DNA from: a virus | Reading direction: 5' to 3' (one strand) | DNA length: 36,190 nt | Virus record (IMG/VR): IMGVR_UViG_3300025132_000125 | Coordinates: 1 to 36,190 of that record | Shown here: positions 6,329 through 13,098 of the stretch, in pieces | Position numbering within the stretch: the stretch's first letter is position 1 | Layout of the letters: every line of letters begins with the position of its first letter | Position numbers and translations under genes: made by a program | The notes under the pieces: model-generated | Told to the model about the DNA's origin: nothing | The model's input: only the letters and a program-made list of their open reading frames with translations | The model's database searches: none

Positions 6329-8319
6329 CCGTCGCCGTAAAGACTGCGCGATACCCGAAATATGCGCCGAGGCTGGTCGGCGCCGGGTTCGATACGACGC
6401 CGCTCGACGGTAAGAAACCGATCTTACAGGGCTGGCAGGGCAGACCCGACACGGCGCTCGATTTTGACAGTTTTAACGGCGCGAATATCGGCGTCTTATG
6501 TGGGGGTAGGTCAAACGTCGTGGCGCTGGATATAGACGTATACGACGAGGCCATCGCCAAACAGATTTGCAATCTAGTCGAGGAAGACCTGGGCTTCGCG
6601 CCGCAAAGGATTGGACAGGCGCCGAAGACGCTATTCGTCTTCCGCTGCACCGAGCCAATGCGGAAGATCAAGACGGCGATATTTGACATCAACGGCACCG
6701 ACAACGCCGTCGAACTACTCGCCGAGGGGCAGCAATTTGTCGCCAGTGGCATCCACCCCGACACAAAAAAGAAATACCGCTGGAGCGACGACAGTCTAAT
6801 GGACGTGACGGTGGAGCAACTGACCGAGGTGACGCCGCAACAACTGCACGACTTTATCGCCGTCGCCAATACGACGTTGAGCCAGTACGGCGAGAAGAAG
6901 GGCCGAGAGAGTAATGGCGCCGCGCAACTTGATTGGTTTGCGACGAATGAGTTGCAGGGTGAGGTCAGGGAGGTCGATGTCGCACTCGCCCACATTGATA
7001 ACGACGATTGGCACTACGACGATTGGGTCCGCATGGCGATGTCGATTAAGGGCGCCGTCGGCGACGAGGGATATGAACTGTGGCACCGCTGGTCTAAGCG
7101 GTCGGCCAAGTATGACGGCCAAGAAACCGACCGCGTCTGGCACTCTATTAAAGACGTGAGGCGCACCGGCGCGGGTTCGATTTTCTTCATGGCGAAAGAA
7201 AATGGTTTTGATATCGGTGAGTTCCGGCGGGAGGAGAAAAAAGACCCCGTCGTCGTCGATCAGAAAACCGGACTGCCCGCCGGAATGTATCGCGCCTCGG
7301 AAGTCACCGGCCCCGTGCCGGAACGCGAGTGGTTGCTCAACCAGTGGTTTCCTAAGAAGGCGGTCGGACTTCTATTCGGCCAGGGCGGCGTCGGCAAGAC
7401 GCTTCTTGTGCAGCAACTCGCCAACTGCATCGCCGACGGGGAGCCGTTTATGGGCATCCAGACGCGCAAGATGCCGGTCTTGTGTGTCTTATGTGAGGAC
7501 GACAGAGACGAGATCGACCGGCGCCAAATCAGCATTAACGAGTGGCGTGGCATTGAAGACGGTTTCGGCAGTGCGCCAGACGATCTTTATCTTTGGCCGA
7601 GGGTCGGCGAGGACAATATCGTCGTCACGTTCCCCAACGCCGGGGAAGATCAGGCGACGCAATTCTACGAGGATTTGACTAAGGCCGTCGAGACGGCCAG
7701 GGGCGAGGCCGACGAGATTTGTGTGATTTTGGACAATGCCACAGACTTTTTTGGCGGCAATGAGAACGTCCGCCGGGAGGTCAACACGTTCATCAAATCG
7801 TATTGCGGCAACCTTTGCACGACGTACAACGCGACGGTCATTCTGTTGGCTCACCCGTCCCTCTCGGGGCTTGCCAGCGGGTCGGGGATGTCGGGGTCAA
7901 CCGCCTGGGAGAACAGCGTCAGGAGCCGCTCCTACCTCTCCAGAGACGTGGATATGGACGACGTGAGAACACTGTCGCGGAAAAAGTCAAACTACTCATC
8001 AATCAACGACGAGACTGACATCAAATTGATTTGGGAGGCGGGCGTCCTACAGGTGCCGCAATCAGAGGACGCCATCGCCAGGATTGAGGGCCGGAACGTC
8101 AAGCGGGCGATTCTACAGGCTATTGACGAGGCACAGAATACGGGGTCGCCGTTCAAGTCGAGGACGGGCCGGACAGTCAAAAATGCGCTGCCGAAAGTTG
8201 TCAATAACTGGAAACGCGGCGTCGTAATGAAAGCGTTTTACGACCTCGAAAGTGATGGTTTTGTCGTGCATGAAACGCGGAAAGGCTACCGCGTCAATAA
8301 TTGGCCGAAATGGGGTTAA
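6325..8319 (+). CDS. Primase-polymerase / helicase fusion (Prim-Pol, PriCT-2, RecA-like ATPase)
   Basis: 664-aa replication protein. Residues about 10-190 form an archaeo-eukaryotic-type primase-polymerase domain, with the metal motif ALDID (Asp69, Asp71) and the later ASGIHPDTKKKYRW segment carrying the conserved His. About 215-285 is a PriCT-2 domain (DDWHYDDWVRMAMSIKG...). About 325-560 is a RepA/AAA_25-type ATPase, with Walker A GQGGVGKT at 352-359 and Walker B ICVILDNATD near 465-472. It would synthesise primers and unwind DNA at the phage origin; no family A or B DNA polymerase is present. The ATG at 6325 is chosen for its ATGA overlap; a longer frame from 6175 would overlap two genes. 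Confidence 0.92.
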   Translation: MTVAVKTARYPKYAPRLVGAGFDTTPLDGKKPILQGWQGRPDTALDFDSFNGANIGVLCGGRSNVVALDIDVYDEAIAKQICNLVEEDLGFAPQRIGQAPKTLFVFRCTEPMRKIKTAIFDINGTDNAVELLAEGQQFVASGIHPDTKKKYRWSDDSLMDVTVEQLTEVTPQQLHDFIAVANTTLSQYGEKKGRESNGAAQLDWFATNELQGEVREVDVALAHIDNDDWHYDDWVRMAMSIKGAVGDEGYELWHRWSKRSAKYDGQETDRVWHSIKDVRRTGAGSIFFMAKENGFDIGEFRREEKKDPVVVDQKTGLPAGMYRASEVTGPVPEREWLLNQWFPKKAVGLLFGQGGVGKTLLVQQLANCIADGEPFMGIQTRKMPVLCVLCEDDRDEIDRRQISINEWRGIEDGFGSAPDDLYLWPRVGEDNIVVTFPNAGEDQATQFYEDLTKAVETARGEADEICVILDNATDFFGGNENVRREVNTFIKSYCGNLCTTYNATVILLAHPSLSGLASGSGMSGSTAWENSVRSRSYLSRDVDMDDVRTLSRKKSNYSSINDETDIKLIWEAGVLQVPQSEDAIARIEGRNVKRAILQAIDEAQNTGSPFKSRTGRTVKNALPKVVNNWKRGVVMKAFYDLESDGFVVHETRKGYRVNNWPKWG

Positions 8320-8481
8320 GTATATGAAAAACAATAAAAAAACCACTGTGTGCTTTCGGAAAACACACAATGGCGAAAGTTGTAGCAATATCAGAGACTT
8401 AACGATGACACACATATCCCCCCTATATATACCCCCTATGTGTGCGCGCCTTCAGCGCGGCGCACACATTTTGAGGCTCGG
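8320..8481 (+). other. Non-coding region with nested TGTGTG/CACACA inverted repeats (possible origin or RNA switch)
   Basis: A 162-base gap, AT-rich at first, then holding three stem candidates built from one motif. Stem 1: TGTGTG (8347-8352) with CACACA (8364-8369), extended by TTT/AAA inside. Stem 2: CACACATA (8409-8416) with TATGTGTG (8437-8444), its loop being C-runs around CTATATATA. Stem 3: TGTGTGCGC (8439-8447) with GCGCACACA (8460-8468), followed by TTTT. Stems 2 and 3 share the central strand and cannot coexist, as in an attenuator. A replication origin next to the primase-helicase is the alternative. A 53-codon frame (8324-8485) runs through it with a poor ribosome site. Confidence 0.5.
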
Positions 8482-9045
8482 ATGATGCGGCGACACAAAG
8501 TGAAAAAAACCGACCCGCTATTAAATGCGGCGAAGGTCGGCAACGTCACCCACGAGCAGATTTATCACGCGCTGCGTCCACTTGATGAGATGGTGCATCG
8601 GATGGAGTTGCGGTGGGGGGCGGACAGGCTGCCGGGTCTGGTGGATGTTGACACGGCGGCGCGGTTTGGGTCGGCCAAGGCGAAACTCGACGCGGCGATT
8701 GCCGACAATGATGTCGAGGCCGTCAAGAAAAGGGTCAAGGTCATGCTCCGCGCCTGGAAGAAACTGGACGGTCAGGCCGCCGAGGCAGGGCATCGGCCTA
8801 TCGACCCCGAAGTATGGACGGTGAAAGTCGATGGCGGGACGGCGTATGCGTTTGTGCAGTCAAACGCCGAGGCGTGGAAGACGACCAAGGAACTGAGAGA
8901 CTGCCGCGTGTTCTCTATTGAGGAAGTGGCGCGGTTGCTCGACGCGCAGTGCAATTTGATTGGAGCGGTGAAGGATGAATTTCCCGATGCAAAAGTTGTC
9001 AGCGCCAGAAAGCGCGAACCCCTCGACGACGAAATCCCGTTCTGA
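8482..9045 (+). CDS. Hypothetical replication-region protein with SSB-like C-terminal tip
   Basis: 187 aa from the first of two adjacent ATGs (8482, 8485). It is mostly helical, with a charged middle and no OB fold or catalytic motif that I recognise. It ends REPLDDEIPF, which matches the acidic-hydrophobic tip of bacterial SSB proteins (DDDIPF in E. coli), the peptide bound by host PriA, RecQ, RecO, exonuclease I and others. Its place directly after the primase-helicase supports a role in replication or recombination, perhaps recruiting host SSB partners. The start follows the hairpin-rich gap and so may be under its control. Confidence 0.75.
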   Translation: MMRRHKVKKTDPLLNAAKVGNVTHEQIYHALRPLDEMVHRMELRWGADRLPGLVDVDTAARFGSAKAKLDAAIADNDVEAVKKRVKVMLRAWKKLDGQAAEAGHRPIDPEVWTVKVDGGTAYAFVQSNAEAWKTTKELRDCRVFSIEEVARLLDAQCNLIGAVKDEFPDAKVVSARKREPLDDEIPF

Positions 9046-9466
9046 TCTGGCGCGTCGTGCCGTCGAGGAAGTGGGCGACGTCGCGGGGTTGCTGGGTTTG
9101 TTTTATACGGCGGCGGAGGTGGAGCGGAGGTTGCCGAGGGCGTATGATTTACGCGCCAAGGGATGTTGGCCGAAGTACGCCGACGATCCTGACCTCGCGT
9201 TTGGTTACAATGATGCGGTCGTGACGCCGGGACCGGCGACAAGTCGGGAAGTGACGAATTATGATTTGGCGTTGCAAATTTCACAGTGGCTTGACGAGGA
9301 TGACCGTAAGTTAGTATGGGCCGCAAGTCACAGTGCCGCCAGGAGCGCCAGGGGGCCGCGCTGGAGGGCCATCTCTAAAATTCTGAGGTGTCACCCCGCG
9401 ACGGCGAAGCGTCGCACTGAGAGGGCTATTTTGGGCCTCTGGCACAAGATGTTGTGTCTGTGTTGA
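8975..9466 (+). CDS. DUF6362-like phage protein with HTH C-terminus
   Basis: 163 aa. The segment LARRAVEEVGDVAG...AEVERRLPRAYDL...GCWPKYADD is the pattern of DUF6362, common in alphaproteobacterial prophages. The C-terminal PRWRAISKILRCHPATAKRRTERAILGLW resembles a sigma-70 region-4-like helix-turn-helix. It overlaps the preceding gene by 71 bases in another frame, with a GGAG...GGATG start context at 8975. Standing last in the early block, just before a strong terminator, it could be a late-gene activator, but that is inference from position and the HTH. Confidence 0.7.
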   Translation: MNFPMQKLSAPESANPSTTKSRSDLARRAVEEVGDVAGLLGLFYTAAEVERRLPRAYDLRAKGCWPKYADDPDLAFGYNDAVVTPGPATSREVTNYDLALQISQWLDEDDRKLVWAASHSAARSARGPRWRAISKILRCHPATAKRRTERAILGLWHKMLCLC

Positions 9467-9551
9467 CGTTGCACACTAAATCTAGTATGTTTTTACTACG
9501 TTGGGATTCGTCCCGATACTCCCTTACTCCTCCCTGGAATTAAACTTTAAG

Positions 9552-9581
9552 GGCGCCTTCCCAGAGGCGCCTTTTCTTTTT
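9552..9581 (+). terminator. Rho-independent terminator closing the early region
   Basis: GGCGCCT (9552-9558) pairs with AGGCGCC (9565-9571) around a 6-nt loop and is followed by TTTTCTTTTT. This is a classical intrinsic terminator. It lies in the 125-base gap (9467-9591) between the DUF6362-like gene and the packaging genes. I see no clear promoter for the late genes in this gap, so read-through or antitermination may feed them. Confidence 0.85.
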
Positions 9582-9591
9582 GGAGACCGTG

Positions 9592-9849
9592 ATGGCGGCG
9601 CGACCGGCGAAGGGGAAAGCCAAGGTCAAGGTGACCAAAAGCGGCAAACGGGTCAGCTACGGTCAGGCTGGAAAAGCAAAGGGCGGTGGTCCGAGAGTGC
9701 GGGCCGGGACAAAAAAAGGCGACGCATATTGCGCCCGGTCGGCGGGACAGATGAAGAAACACCCAGCGGCGGCGCGTAATCCAAACTCACCACTGCGACT
9801 GTCGCGGAAGCGGTGGAAGTGTGCGGGAGCTAAATCAAGGAAATCGTGA
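9592..9849 (+). CDS. Small basic phage protein (DUF6321-like)
   Basis: 85 aa, very rich in Lys, Arg, Gly and Ala. The segment KGDAYCARSAGQMKKH with the ending SPLRLSRKRWKC.G.KS recalls small basic proteins of marine phages (DUF6321-type, as I remember that family). Likely nucleic-acid binding, by charge only. The ATG at 9592 has GGAG 6 bases upstream, whereas the in-frame TTG at 9580 lies inside the terminator. It is the first gene after the terminator and couples to the next basic gene. Confidence 0.6.
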   Translation: MAARPAKGKAKVKVTKSGKRVSYGQAGKAKGGGPRVRAGTKKGDAYCARSAGQMKKHPAAARNPNSPLRLSRKRWKCAGAKSRKS

Positions 9850-10016
9850 TGGCGAAGGTAGGTCTATATAAGCGCATCCAAAACAAACGTGAGCGGATCA
9901 AGCGCCAGAAAGCCGCCGGTAGAAAAGTGGAGCGTATGCGTAAGCCTGGGTCAAAAGGTGCGCCGACCGCCAAAGCGTTTCGTCAGTCAGCAAAGACGGC
10001 AAAGAAAAAACGATGA
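9849..10016 (+). CDS. Very basic small phage protein (55 aa)
   Basis: 55 aa beginning MAKVGLYKRIQNKRERIKR and containing RKPGSKGAPTAKAFRQSAKT, a pattern I know from many marine phages, where a gene like this precedes the terminase. It is strongly positive (Lys/Arg about 40%), so DNA- or RNA-binding or virion-packaged. It starts inside the stop context of the previous basic gene (ATGGCG at 9849) and overlaps the small terminase start (ATGA). Confidence 0.8.
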   Translation: MAKVGLYKRIQNKRERIKRQKAAGRKVERMRKPGSKGAPTAKAFRQSAKTAKKKR

Positions 10017-10510
10017 ACGATCTTCCCAAGATAACCATCAAGCAAGAGAAGTTTGCTCGGCAATATGTGGGGCCGTGCGACGGTAATGCTTCCGAGGCGT
10101 ATCGCAAGGTCTATAGTGTCGAGAAGATGAGCGATAAAGCCGTGCAAGTCGAGGCTAGTCGTTTGTTGTCTCACCCTGGTGTTTCCCTATGGGTAGATAA
10201 CCTTAAAGCCGCATATCACGATCAGGAAGCCATCACAGTCGAGGAAATCTGCGAGAAGCTGCGCCACATACACGCGGGTGCGACGGCGGCGGGCCAGTGG
10301 TCGGCGGCGTCTCAAGCCGCGATGGGCCTCGCCAAGCTCGGCGGATTGCTGGTCGAGAAGCGTCAGGTCAGCATTGACGACGAGGGCGCCCACCTTGAGG
10401 CCGTCGAGGCGCTGGCGGATGCGCCGCGCAAGGATGACGACGAGCCGAAAATCGAGCCGCATATTGTGGATGAAGCGGCAGATGAGCAGCAAGAACGCGT
10501 AACGCATTGA
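10013..10510 (+). CDS. terS: Terminase small subunit
   Basis: 165 aa. The N-terminus (ITIKQEKFARQYVGPCDGNASEAYRKVY...) is the terminase_2-type DNA-binding domain: a helix-turn-helix that binds the pac site and then oligomerises. The C-terminal third is acidic (DDDEPKIEPHIVDEAADEQQE), as usual for the tail that contacts the large subunit. ATGA overlap with the preceding basic gene. A 227-base non-coding gap with structured RNA separates it from the large subunit. Confidence 0.88.
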   Translation: MNDLPKITIKQEKFARQYVGPCDGNASEAYRKVYSVEKMSDKAVQVEASRLLSHPGVSLWVDNLKAAYHDQEAITVEEICEKLRHIHAGATAAGQWSAASQAAMGLAKLGGLLVEKRQVSIDDEGAHLEAVEALADAPRKDDDEPKIEPHIVDEAADEQQERVTH

Positions 10511-10526
10511 TATTAAACGTATGACC

Positions 10527-10545
10527 GTCAGGTAGATGACCTGAC
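10527..10545 (+). other. Perfect hairpin, shares an 11-mer with the attP arms
   Basis: GTCAGGT (10527-10533) and ACCTGAC (10539-10545) are a perfect 7-bp inverted repeat with a 5-nt loop, just after terS. The word ACCGTCAGGTA (10524-10534) also occurs at 35464-35474 and, inverted, within 35785-35805 in the attP arms. There is no T-run, so it is not a terminator. Confidence 0.6.
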
Positions 10546-10557
10546 GCCAACGATTAT

Positions 10558-10654
10558 GGGGCCGCGCAGGACGGGCGGCTGGCCGGTGTCTCCCTCCCCT
10601 CTCTCCTCGCCGCCAGCGCCGAACGGCGGGTGCAACTCCCGCCCGGCTCCACCA
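10558..10654 (+). ncRNA. tRNA-like / tmRNA-like structured RNA between the terminase genes
   Basis: 97 nt that fold as a tRNA-like domain. The acceptor stem is GGGGCCG (10558-10564) with CGGCTCC (10644-10650), 7 bp with one G-U, followed by discriminator A and an encoded CCA. The T-arm is a 6-bp stem (GGCGGG/CCCGCC, 10625-10643) with 7-nt loop TGCAACT, differing from the T-loop consensus at one position. There is no D-stem, only a 13-nt GGACGGG-containing segment. One long hairpin (10578-10588 with 10608-10617, one bulge, 19-nt pyrimidine loop) replaces the anticodon arm. The 3' part closely resembles the end of bacterial tmRNA as I remember it. The structure is seen; expression and function are unknown. 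Confidence 0.6.
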
Positions 10655-10737
10655 TTTGACCGTCGATGCCCCCCCCTTCGCAGGGGCGGCGGGGCGGGAA
10701 TTATTTGTACCCCCCACGCATCTATTTGGAAGCACAT

Positions 10738-12144
10738 ATGGCGACCGACAAAAAAATCGCGTGGAAAAAATTTGTAGAACGCTACCGCGACGACCCGGCG
10801 GGCTTCGCCCAAAACGTCATCGCCATGCCGCCACTTGATTGGCAGCGCGAAGTGATGATGGCCGTCGCACAAGGCGAACGCCGTCTGTCTATCAGAAGCG
10901 GCCACGGCATCGGCAAATCGTCGTGCGCCGCCGCACTCATACTCTGGTTTTTGGTCACGCGCTACCCGTGCAAGATCGTCGTCACCGCCCCGACCGCCAG
11001 CCAGCTATACGACGCGCTTTTCGCAGAGGCCAAGGCCAGACTGAAAGAAATGCCCGCCCCGGTTAGGAAGCTACTCGAAGCAACCAGCGACCGCATCTAT
11101 CTGAAAGCCAGCCCGACCGAGGCGTTTTGCAGTGCCAGGACGAGCAGCAAGGAACGGCCAGAAAGTCTCGCGGGCGTCCACAGTGAAAACGTCCTTTTGA
11201 TTGCCGACGAGGCCAGCGGCATCCCCGAGGAGGTGTTCGAGAGCGCCGCCGGATCAATGAGCGGACACAATGCTACTACTTTGCTACTGGGCAACCCCGT
11301 CCGAGCGACTGGGTTTTTTTACCGGACACACACGGAGCTATCGCATGATTGGTGGATTAGAAAAGTGTCGTGTGCTGACAGTCCTCTCGTCGCGCCTGAC
11401 TTCTTGCGCGACATGGCTTCGCGATACGGCGACCAAAGTAACGCATACCGTGTCCGCGTTTTGGGCGAATTTCCTCAAGCAGATGAGGACACGTATATAC
11501 CGCTTTTTTTGATCGAAGACGCCGTCGGCAGGGACATCGAGGTCAGTCCCGTCGCCCCGGTCGTCTGGGGCTTGGACTGCGCCCGCTACGGCAGCGACCG
11601 GAGCGCACTGTGCAAGCGCAAGGGCAGTCACATTCAAGAGATCAAGACGTGGCGCGACAAGTCAACGATGGAACTGGCGGGCATCGTCTTGGATGAATAC
11701 GAGAACACGCCAATCATCGACCGGCCACAAGAAATCTGCATCGACAGTATTGGCATCGGGTCCGGTGTCTACGACCGGCTGGTCGAGTTGGACTTACCGG
11801 CCAGGAGCGTCAACGTCAGTGAATCGGCCTCGATGCAGCAAAAGTACATGCGTCTACGCGACGAACTGTGGGGCAAGACGAGAGAGTGGTTTGAGGCGAG
11901 GGAGTGCGTCATACCCGACGACCAACAACTTATTCACGAACTGGCGGCCCCACGTTTCGCATTCACGTCATCAGGCAAAATCAAAATTGAGGGCAAGGAC
12001 GAGATGCGAAAGCGCGGGATTAAGTCGCCAGACCTTGCAGACAGTGTGTGCTTAACATTTGCCAGTAACGCCGTCGTCGGCGTCCACGGCAACAAGTACG
12101 GCTGGAAGACATCAATCGAACCCGACACGAGTTATGTAGTTTAA
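10738..12144 (+). CDS. terL: Terminase large subunit
   Basis: 468-aa DNA-packaging motor. ATPase domain: Walker A RSGHGIGKS (53-61) and Walker B VLLIADEAS (about 152-160, with Asp157-Glu158). RNase-H-like nuclease domain: Asp280 in GLDCARYGSD, Asp336 in ICIDSIGIG and Asp432 in SPDLADSV, the three acidic metal ligands of terminase nucleases. It drives DNA into the prohead through the portal at 15863 and cuts concatemers; no cos-like end can be seen, so headful (pac) packaging is likely. The ATG at 10738 with GGAAG upstream is chosen; upstream in-frame codons would translate the GC-rich leader. Confidence 0.95.
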   Translation: MATDKKIAWKKFVERYRDDPAGFAQNVIAMPPLDWQREVMMAVAQGERRLSIRSGHGIGKSSCAAALILWFLVTRYPCKIVVTAPTASQLYDALFAEAKARLKEMPAPVRKLLEATSDRIYLKASPTEAFCSARTSSKERPESLAGVHSENVLLIADEASGIPEEVFESAAGSMSGHNATTLLLGNPVRATGFFYRTHTELSHDWWIRKVSCADSPLVAPDFLRDMASRYGDQSNAYRVRVLGEFPQADEDTYIPLFLIEDAVGRDIEVSPVAPVVWGLDCARYGSDRSALCKRKGSHIQEIKTWRDKSTMELAGIVLDEYENTPIIDRPQEICIDSIGIGSGVYDRLVELDLPARSVNVSESASMQQKYMRLRDELWGKTREWFEARECVIPDDQQLIHELAAPRFAFTSSGKIKIEGKDEMRKRGIKSPDLADSVCLTFASNAVVGVHGNKYGWKTSIEPDTSYVV

Positions 12145-12145
12145 A

Positions 12146-12976
12146 ATGGCTTATTACACCAACCTACTCGGCATCGGACCCGAGGTGCCGGTCATGGCGA
12201 TCCAGCGCCCCACGGTCAGTCCCTACGCGGCGGCGTACACACCGACGGGCATTTTACCGCTACCCCCGGCGCCGGTCGCGGCCCCCGTCGTGGCCCCCGC
12301 CGCGCCGGTCGCCCCGGTCGCACCCCCGCCAAAAATGGCACTGCCGCCAATTCTCCCGCTGCCGCACGACGGCGACAGTCAGGTGGAGCCAATGGGTCCG
12401 CTCGACCGAAGCGCGGCAAACAACTGGGGCTACGCCAGCGATCTTGAGCGGGGTCTTTTGGGCTTGGCGCTTCCGCTTGGCTCGGGGTGGGGTATTGGCG
12501 CGGCCAACAACTGGCAAGCCATGCAGATGGACCGCACCGGCTGGTCGAAACAGTTTTCGCCGAGCTTCTTTGACGTTTTGACAGGCGGGATATTTGCCGG
12601 ACCGGGCTACAAGCAATCCGTCCTAAACATGGAAAACCGCAATATCGCGGGGCGCCCCGGCTTCTTAGGCAAGTCGCCGTTCATGGATTATACGCACCAG
12701 TACGGCCCCAACTTCATGGACGACGTTGACCCATACTCGCCAGACATTTCCACCCCGACGGGGAGAGCTATGGCGGACATTGCGGCAGCGCAAGCGGCGG
12801 CGGCTCTTCAATCAAACCTCGCGCCGACTATTCCAGACACTTTATTCGACAGTGGCGATGAGGACTTTGGCGGCTACGGAGGCGAACACGACGAGACCAC
12901 TGCCGGTGAGATGGATAGCGGCGTCGGACCGGGCGGAGGTTACGACGACGGTATGGATCACGGGATGGATTATTAA
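12146..12976 (+). CDS. Hypothetical Pro/Ala-rich protein, probably virion-associated
   Basis: 276 aa. Residues about 38-72 are a low-complexity Pro/Ala/Val stretch (LPLPPAPVAAPVVAPAAPV...), the centre (about 85-200) is Gly/Asn-rich with aromatic residues, and the C-terminus is an acidic Gly/Asp/Met tail ending DDGMDHGMDY. No family recognised. It lies between the large terminase and portal genes, one base after the terL stop, where marine podoviruses often place accessory head proteins. No signal peptide or membrane helix is evident. Confidence 0.6.
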   Translation: MAYYTNLLGIGPEVPVMAIQRPTVSPYAAAYTPTGILPLPPAPVAAPVVAPAAPVAPVAPPPKMALPPILPLPHDGDSQVEPMGPLDRSAANNWGYASDLERGLLGLALPLGSGWGIGAANNWQAMQMDRTGWSKQFSPSFFDVLTGGIFAGPGYKQSVLNMENRNIAGRPGFLGKSPFMDYTHQYGPNFMDDVDPYSPDISTPTGRAMADIAAAQAAAALQSNLAPTIPDTLFDSGDEDFGGYGGEHDETTAGEMDSGVGPGGGYDDGMDHGMDY

Positions 12977-12987
12977 GGAGAAAAACG

Positions 12988-13098
12988 ATGCCAATGGTCA
13001 ACAAAAAGAAATACCCCTACACCAAGGCCGGGATGAAAAAAGCCAAGGCGGCGGCGAAGCGGGCCGGTAAGAAAATGAGTTACAAGCGTAAAAAGTAA
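12988..13098 (+). CDS. Small basic protein (36 aa)
   Basis: 36 aa beginning MPMVNKKKYPYTKAGMKKAK, almost half Lys/Arg, preceded by AAGGAG. Short basic proteins of this type (…YPYT.AGMKKAK…) are recurrent in marine phage head regions. Probably binds nucleic acid or is packaged. The stop overlaps the next gene's start (TAATG). Confidence 0.7.
   Translation: MPMVNKKKYPYTKAGMKKAKAAAKRAGKKMSYKRKK

Noticed and set aside
8324-8485. 53-aa ORF through the hairpin-rich gap
   Set aside because: It ends in an ATGA overlap, but the ribosome site is poor and the region is better explained by RNA or DNA structure. Left as a possible leader peptide only.
10558-10654. Ordinary tRNA gene
   Set aside because: Acceptor stem, T-arm and CCA fit, but there is no D-stem and no 5-bp anticodon stem with a 7-nt loop; the central hairpin has a 19-nt pyrimidine loop.
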